Source: Alitta virens (Eukaryota; Annelida; Polychaeta; Phyllodocida; Nereididae). Taken from it: a DNA stretch of 64,000 nucleotides. Positions 24,952 through 36,993 of the stretch are shown here, in pieces (within the stretch, counting starts at the first letter, position 1; each line of letters begins with the position of its first letter). The notes beneath the pieces were generated by a model. It had not been told where the DNA came from. It saw nothing but the letters and a program-made list of their open reading frames with translations, and searched no databases. The stretch spans positions 26,544,145 to 26,608,144 of the forward strand of contig OW028574.1 of NCBI GenBank assembly GCA_932294295.1. Direction: 5' to 3'. Made by a program: the position numbers and the translations under genes.

Positions 24952-26388
24952 TTAATGTTGTTAACTGTTAATGTTGTTAACTGTTAATGTTGTTAACTGT
25001 TAATGTTGTTAACTGTTAATGTTGTAAACTGTTAATGTTGTTAACTGTTAATGTTGTTAACTGTTAATGCTGTTAACTGTTAATGCTGTTAACTGTTAAT
25101 GTTGCCAGCTTAATGTTGTTGCCAGCTTAATGTTGTTGACAGCTTAATGTTGACAGCCTAATGTTGTTGACGGTTAATTTTGACAACTTAATTTTCACAA
25201 CTTAATGTTGACAGCTCAATGTTGACAGCTTAATGTTGTTGACAGCTTAATGTTGTTGATAGCTTAATGTTGTTGATAGCTTAATGTTGACAGCTTAATG
25301 TTGACAGCTTAATGTTGACAGCTTAATGTTGACAGCTTATTGTTGACAGCTTATTGTTGACAGCTTAATGTTGACAGCTTAATGTTGACAGCTTAATGTT
25401 GTTAACTGTTAATGTTGTTAACTGTTAATGTTGTTAACTGTTAATGTTGTTAACTGTTAATGTTGTTAACTGTTAATATTGTAAACTGTTAATGTTGTTA
25501 ACTGTTAATGTTGTTAACTGTTAATGTTGTTAACTGTTAATGTTGTTAACTGTTAATGTTGTTAACTGTTAATGTTGCCAGCTTAATGTTGTTGCCAGCT
25601 TAATGTTGTTGACAGCTCAATGTTGACAGCTTAATGTTGTTGACAGCTTAATGTTGTTGATAGCTTAATGTTGTTGATAGCTTAATGTTGACAGCTTAAT
25701 GTTGACAGCTTAATGTTGACAGCTTCTTGTTGACAGCTTAATGTTGACAGCTTAATGTTGACAGCTTAATGTTGACAGCTTAATGTTGACAGCTTAATGT
25801 TGACAGCTTAATGTTGACAGCTTAATGTTGACAGCCTAAAGTTGACAGCCTAATGTTGACAGCTTAATGTTGTTGACGGTTAATTTTGACAGCTTAATGT
25901 TGTTGACAGCTTAATGTTGTTGCCAGCTTAATGTTGTTGACAGCTTAATGTTGACAGCCTAATATTGTTGACAGTTAATTTTGACAGCTTAATGTTGTTG
26001 ACAGCTTAATGTTGTTGACAGCTTAATGTTGACAGCCTAAAGTTGACAGCCTAATGTTGACAGCTTAATGTTGTTGACGGTTAATTTTGACAGCTTAATG
26101 TTGTTGACAGCTTAATGTTGTTGCCAGCTTAATGTTGTTGACAGCTTAATGTTGACAGCCTAATATTGTTGACAGTTAATTTTGACAGCTTAATGTTGAC
26201 AGCTTATTGTTGACAGCTTATTGTTGACAGCTTAATGTTGACAGCTTAGTGTTGACAGCCTAATGTTGACAGCCTAATGTTGACAGCTTAATGTTGACAG
26301 CTTAATGTTGACAGCTTAATGTTGACAGCTTAATGTTGACAGCCAATTGTTGACAGCTTAATGTTGTTGAAAGCTTAATGTTGACAGC
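24952..26388. repeat. B cassette and C2-extended X cassette
   Basis: B 24952-25392 (9 units, GACGG 25169, shortened tail). X run 25393-25568 (11 units, TTAATATTG in unit 6) with the usual TCAATG and GATAGC tail, then a TTCTTG unit and the 201-bp C2-C2 pair at 25958/26159. The cassette ends with CAATTG and GAAAGC units. Matching blocks lie at 43456-44937 and 55029-56510. Confidence 0.91.
25958..26178 (+). repeat. C2-C2 tandem signature, 201-bp spacing (3 copies)
   Basis: Here both CCTAATATTG signatures are followed by GTTAATTTTGACAGC, 201 bp apart (25958 and 26159). The same 201-bp pair occurs at 44507/44708 and 56080/56281. Each lies inside an X cassette whose usual tail has been extended by C-type sequence. 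The fixed spacing in all three says the 201-bp duplication came first and the whole cassette was copied later. Confidence 0.93.
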
Positions 26389-27026
26389 TTAATGTTGTTA
26401 ACTGTTAATGTTGTTAACTGTTAATGTTGTTAACTGTTAATGTTGTTAACTGTTAATGTTGTAACCTCTTAATGTTGTTAACTGTTAATGTTGTTAACTG
26501 TTAATGTTGTTAACTGTTAATGTTGTTAACTGTTAATGTTGTTAACTGTTAATGTTGTAAACTGTTAATGTTGTTAACTGTTAATGTTGTTAACTGTTAA
26601 TGCTGTTAACTGTTAATGCTGTTAACTGTTAATGTTGCCAGCTTAATGTTGTTGCCAGCTTAATGTTGTTGACAGCTTAATGTTGACAGCCTAATGTTGT
26701 TGACGGTTAATTTTGACAACTTAATTTTCACAACTTAATGTTGACAGCTCAATGTTGACAGCTTAATGTTGTTGACAGCTTAATGTTGTTGATAGCTTAA
26801 TGTTGTTGATAGCTTAATGTTGACAGCTTACTGTTGACAGCTTAATGTTGTTGACAGCTTAATGTTGACAGCTTAATGTTGACAGCTTAATGTTGACAGC
26901 TTAATGTTGACAGCTTAATGTTGACAGCTTAATGTTGACAGCTTAATGTTGACAGCTTAATGTTGACAGCTTATTGTTGACAGCTTATTGTTGACAGCTT
27001 AATGTTGACAGCTTAATGTTGACAGC
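26389..27026. repeat. B cassette with 15-unit run
   Basis: The run 26389-26628 has 15 units; unit 5 is GTAACCTC, a private variant with clustered changes where other copies have GTAAACTG. GCTGTT occupies the last two units, and GACGG is at 26702. Confidence 0.92.
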
Positions 27027-28870
27027 TTAATGTTGTTAACTGTTAATGTTGTTAACTGTTAATGTTGTTAACTGTTAATGTTGTTAACTGTTAATGTTGT
27101 TAACTGTTAATGTTGTAAACTGTTAATGTTGTTAACTGTTAATGTTGTTAACTGTTAATGTTGTTAACTGTTAATGTTGTTAACTGTTAATGTTGTTAAC
27201 TGTTAATGTTGCCAGCTTAATGTTGTTGCCAGCTTAATGTTGTTGACAGCTCAATGTTGACAGCTTAATGTTTTTGACAGCTTAATGTTGTTGATAGCTT
27301 AATGTTGTTGATAGCTTAATGTTGACAGCTTAATGTTGTTAACTGTTAATGTTGTTAACTGTTAATGTTGTTAACTGTTAATGTTGTTAACTGTTAATAT
27401 TGTAAACTGTTAATGTTGTTAACTGTTAATGTTGTTAACTGTTAATGTTGTTAACTGTTAATGTTGTTAACTGTTAATGTTGCCAGCTTAATGTTGTTAC
27501 CAGCTTAATGTTGTTGACAGCTTAATGTTGACATCCTAATGTTGTTGACGGTTAATTTTGACAACTTAATTTTCACAACTTAATGTTGACAGCTTAATGT
27601 TGACAGCTTAATGTTGACAGCTTAATGTTGTTGACAGCTTAATGTTGACAGCTTAATGTTGACAGCTTAATGTTGACAGCTTAATGTTGACAGCTTATTG
27701 TTGACAGCTTAATGTTGACAGCTTAATGTTGACAGCTTAATGTTGACAGCCTAATGTTGACAGCCTAAGGTTGACAGCTTAATGTTGACAGCTTAATGTT
27801 GACAGCTTAATGTTGACAACTTATTGTTGACAGCTTAATGTTGACAGCTTAATGTTGACAGCCTAATGTTGACAGGCTAATGTTGACAGCTTAATGTTGA
27901 CAGCTTAATGTTGACAGCTTATTGTTGACAGCTTATTGTTGACAGCTTAATGTTGACAGCTTAGTGTTGACAGCCTAATGTTGACAGCCTAATGTTGACA
28001 GCTTAATGTTGACAGCTTAATGTTGACAGCTTAATGTTGACAGCTTAATGTTGACAGCTTAATGTTGACAGCCTATTGTTGACAGCTTAATGTTGTTGAA
28101 AGCTTAATGTTGACAGCTTAATGTTGTTAACTGTTAATGTTGTTAACTGTTAATGTTGTTAACTGTTTATGTTGTTAACTGTTAATGTTGTAAACTGTTA
28201 ATGTTGTAAACTGTTAATGTTGTTAACTGTTAATGTTGTTAACTGTTAATGTTGTTAACTGTTAATGTTGTTAACTGTTAATGTTGTAAACTGTTAATGT
28301 TGTTAACTGTTAATGTTGTTAACTGTTAATGCTGTTAACTGTTAATGCTGTTAACTGTTAATGTTGCCAGCTTAATGTTGTTGCCAGCTTAATGTTGTTG
28401 ACAGCTTAATGTTGACAGCCTAATGTTGTTGACGGTTAATTTTGACAACTTAATTTTCACAACTTAATGTTGACAGCTCAATGTTGACAGCTTAATGTTG
28501 TTGACAGCTTAATGTTGTTGATAGCTTAATGTTGTTGATAGCTTAATGTTGACAGCTTAATGTTGACAGCTTAATGTTGTTGACAGCTTAATGTTGACAG
28601 CTTAATGTTGACAGCTTAATGTTGACAGCTTAATGTTGACAGCTTAATGTTGACAGCTTAATGTTGACAGCTTATTGTTGACAGCTTATTGTTGACAGCT
28701 TAATGTTGACAGCTTAGTGTTGACAGCCTAATGTTGACAGCCTAATGTTGACAGCTTAATGTTGACAGCTTAATGTTGACAGCTTAATGTTGACAGCTTA
28801 ATGTTGACAGCTTAATGTTGACAGCCTATTGTTGACAGCTTAATGTTGTTGAAAGCTTAATGTTGACAGC
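27027..28870. repeat. X-A-B higher-order unit
   Basis: X 27027-27329 (11 units), A 27330-28117 (9 units, TTAATATTG in unit 5, GACATCC 27530), B 28118-28870 (15 units, GTAAACTG at units 5, 6 and 11, GACGG 28431). The X tail has one TTTTTGACAGC 17-mer variant near 27270. The A cassette lacks the GATAGC pair. Confidence 0.92.
28414..28483 (+). repeat. B-cassette signature (39 copies)
   Basis: The signature is GACAGCCTAATG, GTTGTTGACGG, the AT-rich 14-mer pair, then a 14-mer and TCAATG. In full-length cassettes GACGG begins 74 bp after the 16-mer run. GACGG positions: 1287, 3640, 5514, 6046, 7269, 7817, 10225, 10840, 12576, 13135, 14774, 16200, 17884, 19667, 21349, 22895, 25169, 26702, 28431, 29167, 30995, 31920, 33396, 35090, 36711, 38509, 39436, 41392, 43673, 45251, 46966, 48570, 50238, 51798, 55246, 56824, 58499, 60040 and 61559. 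The 46966 copy has GATGG, losing the CpG. The 1287 copy is preceded by GCGTAATG. Confidence 0.94.
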
Positions 28871-29463
28871 TTAATGTTGTTAACTGTTAATGTTGTTAAC
28901 TGTTAATGTTGTTAACTGTTAATGTTGTTAACTGTTAATGTTGTAAACTGTTAATGTTGTTAACTGTTAATGTTGTTAACTGTTAATGTTGTTAACTGTT
29001 AATGTTGTTAACTGTTAATGTTGTAAACTGTTAATGTTGTAAAATGTTAATGTTGTTAACTGTTAATGTTGTTAACTGTTAATGCTGTTAACTGTTAATG
29101 CTGTTAACTGTTAATGTTGCCAGCTTAATGTTGTTGACAGCTTAATGTTGACAGCCTAATGTTGTTGACGGTTAATTTTGACAACTTAATTTTCACAACT
29201 TAATGTTGACAGCTCAATGTTGACAGCTTAATGCTGTTGACAGCTTAATGTTGTTGATAGCTTAATGTTGTTGATAGCTTAATGTTGCCAGCTTAATGTT
29301 GACAGCTTAATGTTGTTGACAGCTTAATGTTGACAGCTTAATGTTGACAGCTTAATGTTGACAGCTTAATGTTGACAGCTTAATGTTGACAGCTTAATGT
29401 TGACAGCTTATTGTTGACAGCTTATTGTTGACAGCTTAATGTTGACAGCTTAATGTTGACAGC
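28871..29463. repeat. B cassette with GTAAAATG unit
   Basis: The 15-unit run 28871-29110 has GTAAACTG at units 5 and 10 and GTAAAATG at unit 11, then GCCAGC and directly a GACAGC 17-mer; GACGG is at 29167. A GCTGTTGACAGC 17-mer near 29230 is shared with the copy at 36415-36993 but not with 17444-18180. The first two are therefore the closer relatives. Confidence 0.92.
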
Positions 29464-31319
29464 TTAATGTTGTTAACTGTTAATGTTGTTAACTGTTAAT
29501 GTTGTTAACTGTTAATGTTGTTAACTGTTAATGTTGTTAACTGTTAATATTGTAAACTGTTAATGTTGTTAACTGTTAATGTTGTTAACTGTTAATGTTG
29601 TTAACTGTTAATGTTGTTAACTGTTAATGTTGTTAACTGTTAATGTTGTTAACTGTTAATGTTGCCAGCTTAATGTTGTTGCCAGCTTAATGTTGTTGAC
29701 AGCTCAATGTTGACAGCTTAATGTTGTTGACAGCTTAATGTTGTTGATAGCTTAATGTTGTTGATAGCTTAATGTTGACAGCTTAATGTTGTTAACTGTT
29801 AATGTTGTTAACTGTTAATGTTGTTAACTGTTAATATTGTAAACTGTTAATGTTGTTAACTGTTAATGTTGTTAACTGTTAATGTTGTTAACTGTTAATG
29901 TTGTTAACTGTTAATGTTGCCAGCTTAATGTTGTTACCAGCTTAATGTTGTTGACAGCTTAATGTTGACATCCTAATGTTGTTGACGGTTAATTTTGACA
30001 ACTTAATTTTCACAACTTAATGTTGACAGCTTAATGTTGACAGCTTAATGTTGTTGACAGCTTAATGTTGTTGATAGCTTAATGTTGTTGATAGCTTAAT
30101 GTTGACAGCTTAATGTTGACAGCTTAATGTTGACAGCTTAATGTTGTTGACAGCTTAATGTTGACAGCTTAATGTTGACAGCTTAATGTTGACAGCTTAA
30201 TGTTGACAGCTTATTGTTGACAGCTTAATGTTGACAGCTTAATGTTGACAGCTTAATGTTGACAGCCTAATGTTGACAGCCTAAGGTTGACAGCTTAATG
30301 TTGACAGCTTAATGTTGACAGCTTAATGTTGACAACTTATTGTTGACAGCTTAATGTTGACAGCTTAATGTTGACAGCCTAATGTTGACAGGCTAATGTT
30401 GACAGCTTAATGTTGACAGCTTAATGTTGACAGCTTATTGTTGACAGCTTATTGTTGACAGCTTAATGTTGACAGCTTAGTGTTGACAGCCTAATGTTGA
30501 CAGCCTAATGTTGACAGCTTAATGTTGACAGCTTAATGTTGACAGCTTAATGTTGACAGCTTAATGTTGACAGCTTAATGTTGACAGCCTATTGTTGACA
30601 GCTTAATGTTGTTGAAAGCTTAATGTTGACAGCTTAATGTTGTTAACTGTTAATGTTGTTAACTGTTAATGTTGTTAACTGTTAATGTTGTTAACTGTTA
30701 ATGTTGTTAACTGTTAATGTTGTTAACTGTTAATGTTGTTAACTGTTAATGTTGTAAACTGTTAATGTTGTTAACTGTTAATTTTGTTAACTGTTAATGT
30801 TGTTAACTGTTAATGTTGTTAACTGTTAATGTTGTTAACTGTTAATGTTGTAAACTGTTAATGTTGTTAACTGTTAATGTTGTTAACTGTTAATGCTGTT
30901 AACTGTTAATGCTGTTAACTGTTAATGTTGCCAGCTTAATGTTGTTGCCAGCTTAATGTTGTTGACAGCTTAATGTTGACAGCCTAATGTTGTTGACGGT
31001 TAATTTTGACAACTTAATTTTCACAACTTAATGTTGACAGCTCAATGTTGACAGCTTAATGTTGTTGACAGCTTAATGTTGTTGATAGCTTAATGTTGTT
31101 GATAGCTTAATGTTGACAGCTTAATGTTGACAGCTTAATGTTGTTGACAGCTTAATGTTGACAGCTTAATGTTGACAGCTTAATGTTGACAGCTTAATGT
31201 TGACAGCTTAATGTTGACAGCTTAATGTTGACAGCTTAATGTTGACAGCTTAATGTTGACAGCTTATTGTTGACAGCTTATTGTTGACAGCTTAATGTTG
31301 ACAGCTTAATGTTGACAGC
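29464..31319. repeat. X-A-B higher-order unit (7,514-bp partner)
   Basis: X 29464-29782 (12 units plus the 127-bp tail), A 29783-30633 (8 units, GACATCC 29967), B 30634-31319 (18 units, GACGG 30995). The B run contains a TTAATTTTG unit with its ATTTTG at 30781. A, B and that private variant all recur 7,514 bp further on (37481, 38509 and 38295). Confidence 0.93.
29670..29703 (+). repeat. 17-mer monomer, representative pair
   Basis: Two successive 17-mers, one ending GCCAGC and one ending GACAGC. The 17-mer equals the 14-mer with GTT duplicated (ATGTTGTTGACAGC against ATGTTGACAGC). Its variants mark cassette positions: GCCAGC straight after a 16-mer run, ACCAGC in A cassettes, GATAGC as a tandem pair in X, B and G cassettes, and GAAAGC or GAGAGC close to cassette ends. 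The GAAAGCTT variant makes a HindIII site roughly once per A or B cassette. Confidence 0.95.
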
Positions 31320-32230
31320 TTAATGTTGTTAACTGTTAATGTTGTTAACTGTTAATGTTGTTAACTGTTAATGTTGTTAACTGTTAATGTTGTTAACTGT
31401 TAATATTGTAAACTGTTAATGTTGTTAACTGTTAATGTTGTTAACTGTTAATGTTGTTAACTGTTAATGTTGTTAACTGTTAATGTTGTTAACTGTTAAT
31501 GTTGCCAGCTTAATGTTGTTGCCAGCTTAATGTTGTTGACAGCTCAATGTTGACAGCTTAATGTTGTTGACAGCTTAATGTTGTTGATAGCTTAATGTTG
31601 TTGATAGCTTAATGTTGACAGCTTAATGTTGTTAACTGTTAATGTTGTTAACTGTTAATGTTGTTAACTGTTAATATTGTAAACTGTTAATGTTGTTAAC
31701 TGTTAATGTTGTTAACTGTTAATGTTGTTAACTGTTAATGTTGTTAACTGTTAATGTTGTAAACTGTTAATGTTGTTAACTGTTAATGTTGTTAACTGTT
31801 AATGTTGTTAACTGTTAATGCTGTTAACTGTTAATGCTGTTAACTGTTAATGTTGCCAGCTTAATGTTGTTGCCAGCTTAATGTTGTTGACAGCTTAATG
31901 TTGACAGCCTAATGTTGTTGACGGTTAATTTTGACAACTTAATTTTCACAACTTAATGTTGACAGCTCAATGTTGACAGCTTAATGTTGTTGACAGCTTA
32001 ATGTTGTTGATAGCTTAATGTTGTTGATAGCTTAATGTTGACAGCTTAATGTTGACAGCTTAATGTTGTTGACAGCTTAATGTTGACAGCTTAATGTTGA
32101 CAGCTTAATGTTGACAGCTTAATGTTGACAGCTTAATGTTGACAGCTTAATGTTGACAGCTTAATGTTGACAGCTTATTGTTGACAGCTTATTGTTGACA
32201 GCTTAATGTTGACAGCTTAATGTTGAGAGC
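31320..32230. repeat. X cassette and chimeric A/B cassette
   Basis: X 31320-31622 (11 units). Run 31623-31846 (14 units) begins like an A run (TTAATATTG in unit 4) and ends like a B run (GTAAACTG, then two GCTGTT units), and is followed by the B signature at 31920. The A signature and tail are missing, as expected of a crossover inside the run. The cassette ends in a GAGAGC 14-mer at 32225. Confidence 0.92.
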
Positions 32231-33706
32231 TTAATGTTGTTAACTGTTAATGTTGTTAACTGTTAATGTTGTTAACTGTTAATGTTGTTAACTGTTAATG
32301 TTGTTAACTGTTAATATTGTAAACTGTTAATGTTGTTAACTGTTAATGTTGTTAACTGTTAATGTTGTTAACTGTTAATGTTGTTAACTGTTAATGTTGT
32401 TAACTGTTAATGTTGCCAGCTTAATGTTGTTGCCAGCTTAATGTTGTTGACAGCTCAATGTTGACAGCTTAATGTTGTTGACAGCTTAATGTTGTTGATA
32501 GCTTAATGTTGTTGATAGCTTAATGTTGACAGCTTAATGTTGTTAACTGTTAATGTTGTTAACTGTTAATGTTGTTAACTGTTAATATTGTAAACTGTTA
32601 ATGTTGTTAACTGTTAATGTTGTTAACTGTTAATGTTGTTAACTGTTAATGTTGTTAACTGTTAATGTTGCCAGCTTAATGTTGTTACCAGCTTAATGTT
32701 GTTGACAGCTTAATGTTGACATCCTAATGTTGTTGACGGTTAATTTTGACAACTTAATTTTCACAACTTAATGTTGACAGCTTAATGTTGACAGCTTAAT
32801 GTTGTTGACAGCTTAATGCTGTTGATAGCTTAATGTTGTTGATAGCTTAATGTTGACAGCTTAATGTTGACAGCTTAATGTTGACAGCTTAATGTTGTTG
32901 ACAGCTTAATGTTGACAGCTTAATGTTGACAGCTTAATGTTGACAGCTTAATGTTGACAGCTTATTGTTGACAGCTTAATGTTGACAGCTTAATGTTGAC
33001 AGCTTAATGTTGACAGCCTAATGTTGACAGCCTAAGGTTGACAGCTTAAGGTTGACAGCTTAATGTTGACAGCTTAATGTTGACAACTTATTGTTGACAG
33101 CTTAATGTTGACAGCTTAATGTTGACAGCCTAATGTTGACAGGCTAATGTTGACAGCTTAATGTTGACAGCTTAATGTTGACAGCTTATTGTTGACAGCT
33201 TATTGTTGACAGCTTAATGTTGACAGCTTAGTGTTGACAGCCTAATGTTGACAGCCTAATGTTGACAGCTTAATGTTGACAGCTTAATGTTGACAGCTTA
33301 ATGTTGACAGCTTAATGTTGACAGCTTAATGTTGACAGCCTATTGTTGCCAGCTTAATGTTGTTGACAGCTTAATGTTGACAGCCTAATGTTGTTGACGG
33401 TTAATTTTGACAACTTAATTTTCACAACTTAATGTTGACAGCTCAATGTTGACAGCTTAATGTTGTTGACAGCTTAATGTTGTTGATAGCTTAATGTTGT
33501 TGATAGCTTAATGTTGACAGCTTAATGTTGACAGCTTAATGTTGTTGACAGCTTAATGTTGACAGCTTAATGTTGACAGCTTAATGTTGACAGCTTAATG
33601 TTGACAGCTTAATGTTGACAGCTTAATGTTGACAGCTTAATGTTGACAGCTTATTGTTGACAGCTTATTGTTGACAGCTTAATGTTGACAGCTTAATGTT
33701 GAGAGC
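32231..33706. repeat. X-A unit fused to B without a run
   Basis: X 32231-32533 (11 units), A from 32534 (8 units, GACATCC 32718). Near 33348 the A tail unit CCTATTGTTG continues directly into CCAGC and the B tail (GACGG 33396). The GAAAGC end and the whole B 16-mer run are missing. The GAGAGC 14-mer at 33701 lies exactly 1,476 bp after the one at 32225. Confidence 0.92.
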
Positions 33707-35697
33707 TTAATGTTGTTAACTGTTAATGTTGTTAACTGTTAATGTTGTTAACTGTTAATGTTGTTAACTGTTAATGTTGTTAACTGTTAATATTGTAAAC
33801 TGTTAATGTTGTTAACTGTTAATGTTGTTAACTGTTAATGTTGTTAACTGTTAATGTTGTTAACTGTTAATGTTGTTAACTGTTAATGTTGCCAGCTTAA
33901 TGTTGTTGCCAGCTTAATGTTGTTGACAGCTCAATGTTGACAGCTTAATGTTGTTGACAGCTTAATGTTGTTGATAGCTTAATGTTGTTGATAGCTTAAT
34001 GTTGACAGCTTAATGTTGTTAACTGTTAATGTTGTTAACTGTTAATGTTGTTAACTGTTAATATTGTAAACTGTTAATGTTGTTAACTGTTAATGTTGTT
34101 AACTGTTAATGTTGTTAACTGTTAATGTTGTTAACTGTTAATGTTGCCAGCTTAATGTTGTTACCAGCTTAATGTTGTTGACAGCTTAATGTTGACATCC
34201 TAATGTTGTTGACGGTTAATTTTGACAACTTAATTTTCACAACTTAATGTTGACAGCTTAATGTTGACAGCTTAATGTTGTTGACAGCTTAATGTTGTTG
34301 ATAGCTTAATGTTGTTGATAGCTTAATGTTGACAGCTTAATGTTGACAGCTTAATGTTGACAGCTTAATGTTGTTGACAGCTTAATGTTGACAGCTTAAT
34401 GTTGACAGCTTAATGTTGACAGCTTAATGTTGACAGCTTATTGTTGACAGCTTAATGTTGACAGCTTAATGTTGACAGCTTAATGTTGACAGCCTAATGT
34501 TGACAGCCTAAGGTTGACAGCTTAAGGTTGACAGCTTAATGTTGACAGCTTAATGTTGACAACTTATTGTTGACAGCTTAATGTTGACAGCTTAATGTTG
34601 ACAGCCTAATGTTGACAGGCTAATGTTGACAGCTTAATGTTGACAGCTTAATGTTGACAGCTTATTGTTGACAGCTTATTGTTGACAGCTTAATGTTGAC
34701 AGCTTAGTGTTGACAGCCTAATGTTGACAGCCTAATGTTGACAGCTTAATGTTGACAGCTTAATGTTGACAGCTTAATGTTGACAGCTTAATGTTGACAG
34801 CTTAATGTTGACAGCCTATTGTTGACAGCTTAATGTTGTTGAAAGCTTAATGTTGACAGCTTAATGTTGACAGCTTAATGTTGACAGCTTAATGTTGTTA
34901 ACTGTTAATGTTGTTAACTGTTAATGTTGTTAACTGTTAATGTTGTTAACTGTTAATGTTGTAAACTGTTAATGTTGTTAACTGTTAATGTTGTTAACTG
35001 TTAATGTTGTTAACTGTTAATGTTGCCAGCTTAATGTTGTTGCCAGCTTAATGTTGTTGACAGCTTAATGTTGACAGCCTAATGTTGTTGACGGTTAATT
35101 TTGACAACTTAATTTTCACAACTTAATGTTGACAGCTCAATGTTGACAGCTTAATGTTGTTGACAGCTTAATGTTGTTGATAGCTTAATGTTGTTGACAG
35201 CTTAATGTTGAAAGCTTAATGTTGACAGCTTAATGTTGTTGACAGCTTAATGTTGTTGACAGCTTAATGTTGACAGCTTAATGTTGACAGCTTAATGTTG
35301 ACAGCTTAATGTTGACAGCTTAATGTTGACAGCCTAATGTTGACAGCCTAAAGTTGACAGCTTAATGTTGACAGCTTAATGTTGACAGCTTAATGTTGAC
35401 AACTTATTGTTGACAGCTTAATGTTGACAGCTTATTGTTGACAGCTTAATGTTGACAGCTTAATGTTGACAGCTTAATGTTGACAGCCTAATGTTGACAG
35501 CCTAAAGTTGACAGCTTAATGTTGACAGCTTAATGTTGACAGCTTAATGTTGACAACTTATTGTTGACAGCTTAATGTTGACAGCTTAATGTTGACAGCC
35601 TAATGTTGACAGGCTAATGTTGACAGCTTAATGTTGACAGCTTAATGTTGACAGCTTAATGTTGACAGCTTAATGTTGACAGCTTAATGTTGACAGC
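33707..35697. repeat. X-A-B higher-order unit
   Basis: X 33707-34009 (11 units), A 34010-34888 (8 units, GACATCC 34194), B 34889-35697 (8 units, GACGG 35090). The A-to-B distance of 896 bp equals that of the two copies at 391 and 2744. One 14-mer near 35210 reads GAAAGC. Confidence 0.92.
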
Positions 35698-36414
35698 TTA
35701 ATGTTGTTAACTGTTAATGTTGTAAACTGTTAATGTTGCCAGCTTATTGTTGTTGACAGCTTAATGTTGTTGATAGCTTAATGTTGACAGCCTAATGTTG
35801 ACAGGCTAATGTTGACAGCTTAATGTTGACAGCTTAATGTTGACAGCTTAATGTTGACAGCTTAATGTTGACAGCTTAATGTTGACAGCTTAATGTTGAC
35901 AGCTTAATGTTGACAGCTTAATGTTGACAGCTTAATGTTGACAGCTTAATGTTGACAGCTTAATGTTGACAGCTTAATGGTGACAGCTTAATGGTGACAG
36001 CTTAATGTTGTTGATAGCTTAATGTTGTTGATAGCTTAATGTTGACAGCATAATGTTGTTGACAGCTTAATGTTGTTGATAGCTTAATGTTGTTGATAGC
36101 TTAATGTTGACAGCTTAATGTTGACAGCTTAATGTTGTTGACAGCTTAATGTTGACAGCTTTATGTTGACAGCTTAATGTTGACAGCTTAATGTTGACAG
36201 CTTATTGTTGACAGCGTATTGTTGACAGCTTAATGTTGACAGCTTGGTGTTGACAGCCTAATGTTGACAGCCTAATGTTGACAGCTTAATGTTGACAGCT
36301 TAATGTTGACAGCTTAATGTTGACAGCTTAATGTTGACAGCTTAATGTTGACAGCTTAATGTTGACAGCCTATTGTTGACAGCTTAATGTTGTTGAAAGC
36401 TTAATGTTGACAGC
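35698..36414. repeat. P and recombinant G cassette
   Basis: A 2-unit run (35698-35729), GCCAGCTTATTG, eleven pure 14-mers, then two GGTGACAGC units. The left part has GCGTATTG and the TTGGTG unit typical of G. The right part lacks GCTGACAGC and ends with GAAAGC and a single 14-mer, as in A and B cassettes. The switch lies between about 36250 and 36390. Confidence 0.88.
35820..35973 (+). repeat. 14-mer monomer, representative pure run (11 units)
   Basis: Eleven consecutive identical copies of TTAATGTTGACAGC, flanked by a GGCTAATG variant on the left and a GGTGACAGC variant on the right. This is the commonest monomer. Recurrent point variants change the first bases (TTATTG, TTAGTG, CTAATG, GCTAATG, CTAAGG, CTAAAG, TAAATG, TTTATG, TTGATG, TCAATG, ATAATG, GTATTG) or the core (GGTGACAGC, GCTGACAGC, GTTAACAGC, GACAACTT). 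The same variants recur at the same place in different cassettes, so they work as position tags. Confidence 0.97.
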
Positions 36415-36993
36415 TTAATGTTGTTAACTGTTAATGTTGTTAACTGTTAATGTTGTTAACTGTTAATGTTGTTAACTGTTAATGTTGTAAACTGTTAATG
36501 TTGTTAACTGTTAATGTTGTTAACTGTTAATGTTGTTAACTGTTAATGTTGTTAACTGTTAATGTTGTAAACTGTTAATGTTGTAAAATGTTAATGTTGT
36601 TAACTGTTAATGTTGTTAACTGTTAATGCTGTTAACTGTTAATGCTGTTAACTGTTAATGTTGCCAGCTTAATGTTGTTGACAGCTTAATGTTGACAGCC
36701 TAATGTTGTTGACGGTTAATTTTGACAACTTAATTTTCACAACTTAATGTTGACAGCTCAATGTTGACAGCTTAATGCTGTTGACAGCTTAATGTTGTTG
36801 ATAGCTTAATGTTGTTGATAGCTTAATGTTGACAGCTTAATGTTGACAGCTTAATGTTGTTGACAGCTTAATGTTGACAGCTTAATGTTGACAGCTTAAT
36901 GTTGACAGCTTAATGTTGACAGCTTAATGTTGACAGCTTATTGTTGACAGCTTATTGTTGACAGCTTAATGTTGACAGCTTAATGTTGACAGC
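36415..36993. repeat. B cassette with GTAAAATG unit
   Basis: 15-unit run 36415-36654; GTAAAATG begins 128 bp before GACGG at 36711, as in the copies at 17884 and 29167. It shares the GCTGTTGACAGC 17-mer with 28871-29463. Confidence 0.92.

Noticed and set aside
35820..35973. TTGACA as bacterial -35 promoter boxes
   Set aside because: TTGACA is part of the 14-mer and occurs thousands of times. No good TATAAT lies at 16-18 bp; the nearest partial match (CTTAAT) is at 15 bp. It is a product of repeat composition.
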